A stretch of DNA of 64,000 nucleotides from Crotophaga sulcirostris (taxonomy: Eukaryota; Chordata; Aves; Cuculiformes; Crotophagidae): contig VYZB01000040.1 of NCBI GenBank assembly GCA_013397455.1, forward strand, positions 542,346 to 606,345, read 5' to 3'. The position numbers and the translations under genes were made by a program. The notes under the pieces are model-generated. The model did no database searches. It was given only the letters and a program-made list of their open reading frames with translations, and had not been told where the DNA came from. Shown one piece after another: positions 11,742 to 24,700 of the stretch. How positions within the stretch are numbered: the stretch's first letter is position 1; each line of letters starts with the position of its first letter.

Positions 11742-14700
11742 ATATCGGGGTTCACCAATGACATCTCATAACTGTAAAGCTAAGCTTTGCAATAGCAACA
11801 AAAATTATAGCAAACTTTCATGCCTTGCTGGTCTGATATCCTCGGTCTACATAACACTCCCCTTCAGAGTGACCAAATGAGTTGTTCATATTCCCTATCT
11901 GGTACAACTGTTTCTTACTTTGCCTTTTTACTGTAATTTTAATAGCCAGTAATTGTGTCCAATGACAGGATAATGCAGAGAAGTGATGTGGTCACCACTG
12001 CTACTGCTGTGTTATTCTTCTTTATTACAATCATGTTTAATTTGCTATACAGGACGTCTTTATGGATTTTCTTTTTAATTCATTACTCACATTGTTCTCT
12101 GAGACTTACTAACAGCTAACTTTGCAAACTGCTTTTGATGCACAGCAGTTAATGAAGAGTCAGTCAAAAAGTGGACAAAGGCTTCATTTGTCTTGTGTGC
12201 TAAAGGAAGATCAATTTCAAGAAGGACAAGCGTATGTTTGGAAACTCTGTGTCACTCAAATGTCTTTAAACTCACCTACAAGCATGGAGACACTCAACTG
12301 ATTCTTGACTGAGAGGAACCTCTTGCTTTTCCTGTCTTGTCACTAAATGACTAAACTATTAAGGACAAGCACATCACACCTCTAGGTTTGTCAGAGCTGG
12401 TGTCCTCTGCTCACACTTGAGATGATCTAGCTGCATCAGCTGACCTTTTGCAGTGGTGAGATTTACAGCAATGTGGCTTCTGGAGCCATGTGAGTGTCTC
12501 TGTGTCTTCATGGCACTCAAGGAGGCATTCATTTCAGCTGTTCCTCCCCAAGGGAATGTCACTCTTTGTTCTGGTGCACAACAAAGTCACTCTTCTACTT
12601 ACTTTTCTGTGGGACAGAACTTCCCATCCTAATTGCCATGGAGGTGTGGAAGATCATTCTTATCTTTCTGGATGATAAATCAGTATCTAGGATACTTTCC
12701 CAAAGTGTGGAGAACCTGGGTTCACATTCTTCATCTGCTGGAATTGGACCATGTGTGACAGTTTAGATTACCCTCTCCAGCTAGAGCTGAGGATTCCCAG
12801 GTATCTCCCAATCTCTCTCTTGAGATCATTGTTCTTCATCTACATATAAACAAATGGGTCAAAATCAGCAAGTTTACCTGTAGCTCAGGAAGTAAGAAAC
12901 ATGAATGGAGATGTGAATTCAAACCACATCAAGCAGGGACCCTGCTGAAAGCCAAGCTGGTACATGAACTGCTTTGCAACTGGATTAGTAGGTGAGCAGC
13001 ACTGTTTGCCTTCACTCTTATGGGAGAAAGTAGTCGTAACAGCACTAAATCCTCAAATCCAGACTGCAAAACCAAATATGACTCATTGGAAATAAAACAG
13101 GTAAAAAAATCTATGTCCACTCCATTTGTTAGATTGGATAATGGTGTTCAGCTTGAAGTAGATCTAGGCAAAAGCAGCTGTCCCAGACCACCTGAATAAA
13201 AGTAGTTACCTATCCATGTACAAGAGGTTTGGTGGTGGGGAGAGGGATGTGGGAAGAAAGAATAACAATAGATCAGTTTAGTTTGCCACCCTACAGAATA
13301 AAATATTTTCTGCTACCCTAATTCTGATGCAAGACTTGGGTAACATAATGAAACCTGTATCACTCTCCTTTTAGTATACTACTCCCTTTCAAATGTAGAT
13401 GATCTGAAAGGTCAGCTGTGACTCAACCACTATTTTTATGTTGTTCTGCAAATTGCTACAGTGAATCACTGCGTACTTTCCCTCACATTCATAGACATTT
13501 TATGTTTCTTCATCCCTTGTTCTCCAAAATAAAACTGGTCTAGACTGAGAAATGCAGTGTGTAATTTGTTCATTTTATGTGGGAGTAAAGCAAAAATATC
13601 TTAATTCTGTGAAATGCATCTGGTTTCCTTAAGCCAAAGTTTCCTACGGAGTTTAAAACAAAAAACTTCCTATGGAGTTAAAGGTCAAGCAAATTTGATT
13701 AAAGGAAATTTCTCTCACCATTAATTTCATCTGCCTTTTGGTGAAAAACCTTCAATGAGTCAGACCTGGCTGAAAATGAGCTCACCACAAAGTCTGTGGG
13801 CTGTTTCTGAGATGAATGTGAAATATCCTGAGCCCAGTTGAGGTTCAGGAAGGAAGTTTTTCACAAACATAAAGTACAACAACACATTACAATATTTGAG
13901 TAACACATCATGACTCCATGTGATGTTTATATACTCTGAGATTACCATAGTAAGATGGCAATTTCTGACTAAACAGAGCTGGTTTGTGGGCACCATCAGT
14001 AGATTTTATGGAGAAAGTAAAAAACCTTTTTTGAAAATTTTTGCTGTCTTCAACCCTTGAAAATCAACAGATAGATGTCAGGTAAGAAGATGCAAGAAAG
14101 AATAGCAGAATGGACAAAAAACCAGAATTGCTTGTTGAGAAGCCAGTTCTAGTTTACTGTAACTCATATGTTTCTTTAACTCTTGATTCTGTGTGGTCCA
14201 CTTCCCTTTTTAAATTGTGTTTATTATTCAAATTGTGTTAATCACAATGACAGCATTTCTCTCCCTCTCAGGCTAATGCAAGTATAAAAAAATTAGTGTC
14301 TGAGAGATTTAGATCTCCCACAGTTTTTAGGCTTGTATATTTACCTGAAGAAAATATTTACTTGTCTTGAATATTTACACCAGTAAAACTGGAATCCATG
14401 GTGGTCTTAGGCCAGTCATGAGAAAGGACTGCTAGATGCAATAATTGTTGACACCCAAAACTCTGGAAAAATCATGTGACCTAAGCAATGCTTTCCTTTC
14501 CCTGAATATAAATATTTTTATTAATATTTATATCAAGCAGAAAACTCTCAAAATACAGAGCTGTATGAGGAGAGTATCTAAATACGGTTTATGCTCCTCA
14601 GAGCAGCCCAGTTGTAGGACTTGTAGGTTTTGTGTACCCTAGGCAAGCACTCACTAACTTTTACTAAATTCACTATGTATTTACGTAAACTGTACAGGAA

Positions 14701-14750
14701 CTCAAGGAAAGAAATCTTTAATTTAAGTGACTGCACTAACTACTTCAATT

Positions 14751-14757
14751 AAGGAGG
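14751..14757. repeat. candidate 5' target-site duplication of the LTR
   Basis: aaggagg just before the LTR is repeated exactly at 15344-15350 just after it. Vertebrate retroviruses duplicate 4 to 6 bases, so the true duplication may be a 5- or 6-base core of this heptamer. Confidence 0.55.
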
Positions 14758-15343
14758 GGTCCTGGCTTGGGCTGGGTTAGAGTTAATTTTCTTTGCAGTA
14801 GTTAGTATGGGGTTGTGGTTTGGATCTGTGCTGAAAACAGTGTTGATAACACAAGGATGCTTTAGTTACTGCTGAGCAGTGCTTACACACAGTCAAGGTC
14901 TTCTCTGCTCCTCAGCCCACCCGACCAGTGAGTGCTGGGGGTGCACAAGAAGCTGGGAGGTGACACAGTCAGGACAGCTGACCTCAACCAACCAAAAGGA
15001 TATTCCATACCATATGGCATCACACTCAGCAATAAAAGCTGAGGGAAGAAGAAGGAAGGATGGGATGTTCGGAGTGATGGTGTTTGTCTTCCCAAGTAAA
15101 CATCCCACATGATGAAGCTCTGTTTGCCTGGAGATGGCTGAACACCTGCCTGGTGATGGGAAGTAGTGGATGAATTCTCCGTTTTGCTTGTGTGTGCAAC
15201 TTTTGCTTTACTTTATTAAACTGTCTTTATCTCAACCCACGAGTTTTCTCACTTTTGTTCTTCCAGTTTTCTCCCTCATCTCACCTGGGGAAGTGAACGA
15301 GTGGCTGTGTGGTGCTTAGCTGACAGCTAGGATTAAACCATGA
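14758..15343 (+). mobile_element. solo LTR of an avian endogenous retrovirus
   Basis: The ~586-base unit matches, from memory, a widespread avian endogenous retrovirus LTR. It begins tcctggcttgggctggg after a damaged TG terminus. It carries the central blocks cacaagaagctgggaggtga and gatattccataccatatggc, a TATA-like caataaaa near 15030, and a polyadenylation region with attaaactgtctttatctca near 15217. It ends in cagctaggattaaacca. The identical heptamer aaggagg flanks it at 14751-14757 and 15344-15350, a candidate target-site duplication. No gag, pol or env sequence adjoins it, so it is a solo LTR left by LTR-LTR recombination. Class (ERVL- or ERVK-like) is not assigned. Confidence 0.88.
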
Positions 15344-15350
15344 AAGGAGG
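15344..15350. repeat. candidate 3' target-site duplication of the LTR
   Basis: Exact copy of aaggagg at 14751-14757, placed directly after the degraded 3' terminus (aaaccatga) of the LTR. Confidence 0.55.
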
Positions 15351-18300
15351 CTAAAGATGCCACTTGGTTTCTTGCAGATAGGATGGAAAGAAAGGGGTCA
15401 GTGAGGCAACCCAAAAGATGAAATCTTTAACATCATGAGATGAACAACCCATGTCTATTTGAATGACTCAGCAAAGAAAGTCTTAATTAGAGTCTCAGAA
15501 AGCAAAATATTTCTGGATTAAACCAATTCTGACTCCATATAAAGTTTTGTTGTCGTGTTGTTTGTATTTCATGTTATCCTGGCAACACTCTGAAGGATGA
15601 AACAACAAAGCCTCCTCCAAATTCCTTTACAGGTTGTGCCTATATGTCACCTAGAGAAACATTTGTAGTCAGAAGCTGTGTTTCTCCCTAGGGCAACATA
15701 ATTAGAAAGGTTTTAATATTAAAAAAAAAACAAACCAACAACCCTGTTCCTCAGGTCTGTAACTGATTTCAGTAGTCAACTTCTGCTATTACATTTTATA
15801 AGTGATTACCATTAGCATATGGTTGCCAGTGCTAACTACAGAGAATACCAGGGTAATACTAATTAGGGAAGAGAGGAAACTGTGAAGATTTTCCTTCTGT
15901 CTTCTGTTAAACTATTAATATTATTTATGCTGTGCATTACAATACCAAAGATAGAGGCACCTTTGAGTTAAGCACTAAGCAAACATCTAACATTATAAAG
16001 TCCTTGCCATACTGGACTATACCTGCTAATTAAACAAGACTGATAAGGAATAGGACAAGCAACTGACATGAAAACAAAACCTCAGTTCTCATAGCAATAG
16101 AGCTATGTATAGCTTAAATTCACATCTTATTGCTATAAGATGGGTTTGCGTCCATTGCATCAAACTAAGTCTTCAAATGGGTGAATATGAAACAAGATTA
16201 ATCTTTAAAGGATTTTGTAGTGTTTTGAGCAATTTTAAGGAGGAACAAGATGGACATCTACAATGTTAAGATGATCTTTTGCAGAACATAAAGCACTATA
16301 ATGTCATAGAGACATTTTCGTCACTGGGCGAAAAATGAAATCATGAAATTAAAGGAAAAAAGGAATGAATATTTATGTCTGGAGGAGTAGGGCTTGATCA
16401 GAGTGATTAAGTTCAATTCTTCAGGTGTTGTCACTAAATTGTTGCCAATAAGAGGAGCAAAACCTATTTTAAATGGCACCATAATTTATAACATTTGGTG
16501 GAGGTTGCTCCCTTTTAACCTAAGCCATTCAGTTAAGAGAGGTTTACGACAAAACGAAACAGATTCATCCATCATTAATCAGGTCAATCCAAAAGAAAGT
16601 GCCATCATTTAGAGCATGCTGTACAGCAATAGAGCCCAATGACACCTCGGAAGTGACAAATATTATTAATCATTTGAAATGGAACATAAGGTGGTGGCAG
16701 CTGCGTCTATGATCAGCGTTCTCCTTCCTAATGTAAAGCAAATTGTTAGTCTTTGACAAAGAAATCGCATCAGATGTGAATAAAAGCTTTTCAGTTATGT
16801 AGGTGATTGTGTAATAACCAGAGAAACATATTCAGAGGCACGCTGCAGATTGTTGGTGGGAGCAATGTGCATCTACCAAATGAACTGGGAACAGAAAACT
16901 GAGGTGTGAAACCAGTCATAACAAATACAACCTGCAAAAGTAGGGCTGTGGTTCCATCAGATTGAAAATCATATTAAACTCAGCCTTGATACTAAGCAAC
17001 CTGTTGCATGTTACCTTCTGGACCCATAGCTGTCTCTAGATGTCCTCTTTCTGGACTTTGATGTCCTACATGAGCATAGGACTTGTGCTTCAGTCTAACC
17101 TCCTGGGTGTGAAAAACCCTCACTTAGATGTGTCTCTTGTGTTCAGAAATGAAACACCTGCTGGGGAAGGGTCGACAACTGCGAAAACTGCAAAGATAGT
17201 AAAGAGAGAAAAACTGCCCATAGTTCCTCAAACAACAAGAATGAGGAGGCACACCATATTTTGGTGTGACAGATCTATACCTCGGAAAGGGAACTGAAAC
17301 TCTTTTCATATAATATGTATTGAAATTGTGGAACCTCTTCCACTACGAGGTAGGACTGGGTTCAGAATGGACAAATATATACAGAAGGCCAACCACAGGG
17401 ATTAGGTATGAAAGTCCAGTCTCCACATCAGAAAACCAGTGTTTCACTAACTGTATGAATTGAAAGGACGTGTAAAGAATGATCTTTTATATTCTTCCCT
17501 TCTACAACCAGAGCTGACTGCATCAAGGGCAGGATACAGGTCTGGATAGCTTAGTATAGCTGTTATTGTGCTCTAATCTTATTTTACTCCCTGAGGAGCA
17601 GAGTTGTCTCCTCCTGACAGACAACATTAAGGTAATGGAAGTCCAAATCAACACTCACATTGGTGCTTTTTAGCTGGTAGCTTTCACCCGCATCTAAGAA
17701 ACTCTTCAAATCATGCTCTAAAAAATGGGAAAAGGAAAGCCTATGCTTAACTCATGATGTAGTTTAAGGCTGGCTTCTCTTGGAAAGAAAATATTCACAG
17801 ATTAAGAGCTATGATAGCATACGGTATTAAAAGCAATAATATTGGGCAGCAGCTGGAGTGTTTCCAGTTTATACAAGTATAAAAACTTCAGAATATTGGG
17901 TCTCAGGTCACTGACTTGAACCAAAAGTAATGACAACTGTGGTGAGGGTAGGAAATGATCACTGGAAGTTAATAAAAGAAGATACAGTATTATATTTTTC
18001 TTCTGTTATCTGCTCAGTTTGTCAAAAAGAAAACTGTGAAGTTTGCAGCTGAATCTGGAAATGCCAGCTTGCAAAGGACTCTCTAATCAAGCAGAGACAA
18101 TCTTCAGAGGAACCAGTGGTAGAAGGTTCTCCACACCAATTTCTCTCAGTAATAAGATACAAACTTGGAAAGTGAGAGTGCTTGACTGCTGAAGCAAATT
18201 TCCAGTGTAAGGGGCAATCTCTCCCTCAGCTGAAGGATGGAGGCAATTGTAGAAGATACTCTTCAGTACTCAACAGAGGAGTAACTGAGTGAATTTTATG

Positions 18301-19239
18301 GCCTGAGTGTGGAAGATGCAGACTACACAATACAATGGTTGCTTTCTAGCCCTAAAATCTATGAATCTATTAAATATTTATTAGAAGCTGGAGGTGGCGC
18401 CGTTATAATCCTGAACCACTGCTGTGAGCAAGATCTAAAGGCAGGATTCAACTCTGCACACTTGCACATAAATGTGGAGCTGCATTTGGTGTAAGCACAG
18501 CAGTGAAACAAATACTGAAGCAGCATCTTCTGAGAGCGCTGTCACTGCCTCTTGCTGTAAAAGTTCTCAGCTCTGATCTTGGCTGAGACCCTCAGGCCTT
18601 ACTGCAGTAGGAATGGTCGTAATAATGAGATTGAATTATAATGTTCTGCAGAGAAATGAATCAACCCCTCCAGATAATTCCAAAATAATATCTCGTGGCT
18701 GATGAAGCTTGATCCGTGGCACAAGCTGCTGACTGCCAGTACACTGCAGGGTGTCACAGCTGCAAGCCAGCCAGTCTCAGGTGCAATATGGAGCAAATAC
18801 TCCTGAAGCAATGCCAGTGCTAACCTGGCAGCATCACTCTGCCTGCCCTCATCCCTCCTGTGCCTCTGCTCAGAGCTGACTTTGAGGCTTGAAGTGAAAC
18901 GCCCAGGCAGGGTGATAGAAATGATCCTTGCCTTATTATTTCCAGAATACCTACACGTCCTCTGTGAAACGTAGCCTTTTGTCCAAGCACCCCACCCTTG
19001 GGATCACCAAGGGAGAAGAAAGGGTGCTTTTAAGGTAAATGTTTCTCCCTTCCTCATCCTCTGGTTAGTGGTGGTCCTTTCTTTCTCTAAGTTGCCTCAG
19101 CTGGGCAAGTGGAGGTTGTGATCTTTGAAAAAGGGATTGCCCTGAGCTAGGGAGGTCCTGTTTCCTACAGAAAACAGGACAAATAGAGATCCCCAAGCCC
19201 TACCCTTACCATAACAGGATATTTTGTGGGATTAGAAGA
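15351..19239. other. unique non-coding sequence
   Basis: No exon or RNA gene is recognised. The frame at 17040-17297 (85 codons, plus) has no recognisable domain. A possible ancient LINE remnant lies at 17322-17410 and a possible conserved stretch at 16680-16860; both are described separately. Confidence 0.5.
17322..17410 (+). mobile_element. possible ancient CR1/L3-like LINE remnant
   Basis: The order of words (attgtggaacctcttccact, taggactgggttcagaatgg, acaaatatatac) resembles the 3' part of old CR1-type LINEs known from reptile and bird genomes, where a 'tggaac...' block precedes a 'gggttcaaa..gga...gacaaat' block. Similarity is weak and judged by eye, and the tail is not recognisable. 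Confidence 0.35.
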
Positions 19240-19664
19240 GGAAGACTGGAGCACAAGCCCTGTGAGGAGCGACTGAGGGAGCTGGGGCTGTTCAGCCTGG
19301 AGAAGAGGAGGCTCAGGGGAGACCTTATTGCTCTCTACAACTACCTAAAAGGAGGTTGTAGTCAGGCTTTGGTTGGTCTCTTCTCTCAGGTGACCAGGGA
19401 CAGAACTAGAGGACATGGATTCAAGCTTCATCAGGGGAGGTTTAGGCTTGATATTAGGAAGAAATTCTTCCCTGAAAGGGTGATTGGCCATTGGAATGTG
19501 CTGCCCAGAGAGGTGGTGGTGTCTCTGGAGGTGTTTAAGAGGAGATTGGATGAGGCACTGAGTGCCATGGTTTAGATGATGGGTTGGTGTTGGTGTTGGG
19601 TTATAGGTTGGACTTGCTGATCCCAAAGGTCCTTTCCAACCCTGTAATGCTGTGATACTGTGAT
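19240..19664 (+). mobile_element. CR1: CR1 LINE fragment with open ORF2 C-terminus
   Basis: This is a 5'-truncated CR1 that enters ORF2 near the LEHKP..EERL segment and continues through the end of ORF2, the 3' UTR and the tail (tgtgatactgtga). The reading frame stays open from about 19246 to the TAG at 19573-19575. Translated motifs include [11 protein letters not shown] and [10 protein letters not shown], and the frame ends ALSAMV. Known CR1 ORF2 encodes an endonuclease and reverse transcriptase; only the poorly characterised C-terminal part remains here, so no activity is expected. The uninterrupted frame suggests a fairly recent insertion. Confidence 0.96.
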
Positions 19665-21624
19665 TCTCAAAGGTGCAGACCACAACCTGTACACATCCTG
19701 AAGACAGCAAGGTAACAGTGGCAGGTATTTCATAAAGGTGCTTCTCAAAAGTGGTACTTACATGGATGCTAAATGATATTTGTTGTCTTTCACAGGTCTA
19801 ACTTTTTACCAGTCTGCCCCTGAAGAGACCCTGAGCATCTTGGAGCAAAGACCCTTTGCTGCTGGTACTTGAGATGACTTGAAAACATGCACTGGGGGAC
19901 TACGGTGAGAGATTAACTATGCAAGTATCTCATAATGACTTAAAGCAGACATTGACACAGAAACTTGCACAACTGAAAGCCACTTTTTGAAAATTTTAAA
20001 ATTTAAAAGAGCTGTTGACATTAGCACAAATACAAAAGATCAGACCAAATTCTCAACTTTATTTCTCTTTGAAAAACAAGGTGAAAAAAGTCCCTGTCTA
20101 TGTCTGTAGTACCTAAAGAATTAAATTTGTATGTTTTGAAGATCTGTTATCTGATCCTTTATTCTTACATGTAAATGTCAAGAAATACCAGCTCACACAC
20201 TGAAAAAATAATTTTGCCTCTCTCATTCTGCATTTTTTATCAATAAAGAACAAGGCTTTTTTTATCTCTTTAATTATACTCACAGACATCTGGTTAATAT
20301 TGTGGATAAATATGAGATGAGCACTACTGGATGGCAAGCAATAATACTTCTTTACAAATGATGATGAATAAAGAGGAAGATGAATGTGTACAGATAGCGT
20401 ATCAACATAATGGACTGCTTTCTAACAGACATTTTTTATTTGTGTTCTTTGCTCTACTGCATGTAAAATTAAATCTCCCATTCTGTGCCACAGACACTTT
20501 TGCATGAGAGTAAATTCATCCTTTTTACTGAGGAAGAGCCTGGTTCAATTTAAGGACAAGCTGTCTCCTTGAGCCTGAGAATTTCTACACTATGAGCTCT
20601 TTGGAATTTTTTACCAAGATGATCCAATATATTTACAGCACTTTGCATAGTTTTGAAAATGATTGAAATATTGCACTTCTGACTGCAAATTCCATCTTTC
20701 CTCAACAATATAGAACCACTAGCATGACAAGAAGAGACCTCCTGGATCAGTGAGACCTTGAATAGCACATCATATAATAAAATCCTCTTTATGGACGTAT
20801 CAGATCCCAAGTTAGAAGTAATTAGATTTTTTTACTTCTTCTGCTGTAACTAAAATTTTTCACTCTGTCAGGAACCTTCTACTGATTCCTCCTAAGCCTT
20901 TAATTTTACAGAGTAGGCACCAAAAAAATATACACAATCACAACTCCTCAACATGCATGCAAGTCAAAGTTGTGTTAAAATACACATTTAGAGTAACTTA
21001 AAATATCCATTGTCTAAATAAAAGAAAGGAGAAGTGTCAGCTCTGAATAAAACCCTAAATATAAGGGTCAAAGAAGATGCATTGGAATCCAGCCATGCAC
21101 TAACTACTAAAGCACCAGATTTATCTGACTTCATTTCAGGCAGTTAAGTGGGATGTATCAATTAGGAGCAACTGTCCTAAGTTCTTTCTGTGGTCAACAA
21201 GGAACAAACAGAGCTGCAGAGCGTGAGTCAGATTTTGGTGTTGAGATGCAGCCCTGTAGAAGTGCTCACTGTCCATATTCACTACAGAGGAAACTCAGAA
21301 CTACCATTCTCCTTATTAGTTGCGAAATTTCTAAAAATCGGTGGATTAAATATTAATCCTAAATCTTTCTGAAAATTCTTGCTTTTTTGCAGACTCTCTG
21401 AGATGTTCCTAAAATGTCCCACAAACCTGAATGTACCATGATACCAACTTGAATATATATGAATATACCAACTTGAGGCGGCTCATCTTGCCTGACCTGG
21501 GATATGGGCACAGGAGGGTAAGGATACCCTCAGAGGACATACCTTGTGGGTCAAACTAACAGCATAACTATTTACCTTTTCTTCAGGGCTTCTATTAATT
21601 AAAAAACTTTAAAAAAAAATAAAT
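19665..21624. other. unique non-coding sequence
   Basis: About 2 kb without recognised repeats, exons or RNA genes. Open frames are at most 86 codons (20550-20810, minus) and have no visible features. Confidence 0.55.
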
Positions 21625-21723
21625 CATGGTGTAAATGTTGGGAGTGTTGTATATAGGGATAGGAGTTGGACTCAATGACCCTTTTGTGTCCCTTCCAACT
21701 CGGGGGATTCTATGATTCTATGA
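21625..21723 (+). mobile_element. CR1: CR1 LINE 3' fragment, ATTCTATG-tail class
   Basis: The segment reads as a decayed CR1 3' UTR: gtgtaaatgttgggagtgtt, then aggagttggactcaatgacc, cccttccaactcgggg, and a tail of two ATTCTATG octamers (gattctatgattctatg). It belongs to the same subfamily as the copy at 29660-29888. Confidence 0.92.
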
Positions 21724-24700
21724 ATTACTCCACATCTAGTTCTTATTTTATAATTTTCTAGGCCACATGTTCATTCCTCAGCTCATATGAGTCACTTTTG
21801 TTTTATGATGTGGAATTGCACCAGTTTATGCCGGGTGACTAAAGCAGACAGGTGAATTTCATTCTGTCAGTTAGGGATCGTGACTATTACTGAGTCGAAC
21901 TTCATACTGTAAGAAAGAAGGGAGCACTGAAATACTATTCCTTGAGAAAAAGTAATAGGATCTGGCCCCACACTGCAGCATGCATTGTCACCTGGGGCAT
22001 GCAGGACTCACTGAGGTTAATTGAAAAGGTAGAAGGAAGCTGTCTTGCACTCATCTAGAGCAGTGGGAATATCTATTTCAGACAGCAAACTGGTTTTACA
22101 TCACCTCTGCGGAGAGGTACCAAGAATCAGCCTCTCTGGCTGAAGCTCACGTGGGACCACAGCAAGCAGAGACTTCAAGTAAGAGGTGTCTCTACTTGTG
22201 TCGACACGACAACTGGAGGAGCTCTGCAGAAGGAGCTCGAGTCCGCTTCCCTCTGTGACAGCTCCAGAGACTTTTTCCTTCACTTTGTTTGGAGGTGCCA
22301 GACACCCCAGCTGGGCTCACTGGGCTCCACCGAGCAGTCAGCAGCAGGAGCTCAGGCTCCTGTAATGCAAATACCTTCCCTGCAATCTTTGCTGATGGCA
22401 AAGCCTTCTCCAGAACTGTCCTGCATGACATCAACTTGTAGCAAGCTCTGATTTAGCCATATTGCCAATGCCTTTGATAAAATGTTTAATTTTGAAAAAT
22501 GTATTTTGCTTTTATTTAAGAAAACTTATAATTTAATTAAGACCTTCTACTCCTGCTCTAAGACACGACACATATATTACTAAAGCTCATTATTAGTTTA
22601 CCAGAGCAATTTCATTCTAATTTCCCTTTTTCTGTGAACTCTCTTACCAATGGTCCCAATATCACTGTTATGATATCAATATCCCTCTGCATTGTGCAAT
22701 AAAGTTGAGGCTGTGTCTGTGTTAAGCAAACTCATTCATTTGAGAAGGTGTTTTGCCAACAATAAGTAGCCTCAAGGATAGTTTAAGAAATAGCTTTGGC
22801 TAAATACAGATTTAGTTTATGTTGTTGGTTTTGGTTTAGTTTGTTTGTTGTGTTTGACCTGGAAGAAAAATAGGAAAAAAACCATTGTTAAGAGGTTTCA
22901 AGTCTGGAGGTGTTTACACATGTTTGAAACTGCCTTATTAGCTGTGTGCATCTGAATATGAAGTGGAAGCATCTTCAGAATCAGTTTTTAAGCCTGTTTT
23001 TTGTATTTACTCAGGTGTAACAAGAAAAAATTAAGATAGATCTTAAACTAAGAGGGTTTTTTCAGTTTCTATTACACTGTCTCTCATACTTTTCATGCAT
23101 CAATATTTAAGGAGACAAGCATAAATAATACTAAAAATGCTGTGTTTTTTCAGTTTCAAGGAATTTTGAAAATATTAATAGATAAAGGAAACAACACAAA
23201 CAAGTAGTACTAAAGAAAAGGAGAAAAATAGCTGTAAAACATATGTATAGGAAAGTTAAGACATTTTACAGGAATGTTGGAACATAAGACTAAAGGGACA
23301 TTCTGTATCATAAAATACACTCTCTAGCTCCTCATTAATTTTTTTCTATATGAAATTATCCAGGCCTGTCTTAAAAAGAAATAGGTTACTGGCCTCCAGG
23401 TCTCTGAAGACTTTGTTCCAGAATCCCTCTGCTATAGTTAAGCAACTTTAATGCTCTGATTTTTCTGACCCTACGTTCTAGAAGACAGGCAAGGAGCACG
23501 GCCATGTAGAGATGATCTTGCACTGAGACGAAACAAATCTAATTTTCTTTGCCCCTTGCCCACTGCACGCTCTCGAGCAGCACTCTTTGCCCTTATCCCA
23601 GTCTTAGCTCATCTCTTTAATTAGACACTCTCAGATTGATACTGGCTCTTTTTCTTCCTCATTAGCATTAGGCATTTTTCAGTGAGCCTTTGACATTGAG
23701 CAGTTTATATAGCTGGTAATGTAATAAAGCAGCCTTACTCCCAGGTATTGCTACAAGATCTGGATTCACAAGCATCCTCTCACCTCCAAACAGACACCTG
23801 GAGAAGGCCTTTCAGAAGATTCAAAAGACCTAAAGCTACCTTCAGCCTTCCCTAAAACAGGTTTTCACACACGTCCATGGAAATAAAATCATTGAAATGA
23901 GTGAGGGAAAGAGAAATATATTTGCTCATAGAACAGTTGATGGGTGCACAGAAATGTATAAATACTTAAGCATTTCAGTATTTGGAGTACATCATTTTAC
24001 TAGTGTTGGGTAAAATACCTAGTTAGTTCTTTTAGTTGCTTTTCTATTACAAAAGGAAGGAAAACAGAAAAGCATAAAATATAATTGTTTTTGTTTAGTC
24101 GTTCCACTAAAATCAAGAAAAGTTGGAGACTTGGGATTCTTTAGTTATCTAAATGCTGAGAGGGTTTTTGCATCTTCCTCAGAATAGGCTGAAAAATATG
24201 CTCAAAACTAACATAGCCCAAAGAGTATCCAAACACCTCTCACAGTACTTCACAAAAAGTTAGACTTCTATAAGGAGAAACTTTGGCTCTGGTCTTCAAG
24301 ATGCTGGAAAAAATCATGTGTCACGTATTAAAGTAACTTTGATTTGAATATATCTAAAAAGGATTAACATAAATTGCCAAATCCAGATTTAGTCAGCAAG
24401 CCTCTTCTCAAATCTTCACCTTATCATTCTTTTACTCCATCAGGTAAGCTTAATCAGTGTTTCAGGTGAGTTTAATAAAGTGCTTGATTTAAAAAATTGT
24501 ACTAGGAAGTCCTTCTCCAAACGTTATTTGCTTCTGATGACACTTGAATCAGAATTCTACACAGAACATATGAAATCTGATAATACTGAAACGGATCAAA
24601 GGAGAGAGAATTGAAGAGGCATTAACTTCTGCAAATGTAATAAAACTGTCCTTTAAAGCCTTCCTTACTAGTAATGAGTTTTCAGTTTTCCATTCCTAGG

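Larger units (their letters stand above)
11432..14757. other. unique non-coding sequence with simple repeats
   Basis: No coding exon or transposon is recognised. The stretch contains an (AT)8 run at 11493-11508 and a 14-T run at 11728-11741, both listed separately. Open frames peak at 90 codons (12494-12766, plus) and show no family resemblance. Confidence 0.55.

Noticed and set aside
14879..15112. Frames of 71 to 77 codons inside the LTR
   Set aside because: They lie wholly within the non-coding LTR and occur on both strands; they are not retroviral genes.
23380..23500. Possible old LINE remnant around cctccaggtctctgaagact
   Set aside because: Only a vague resemblance to CR1-type antisense text; too weak to list as a feature.
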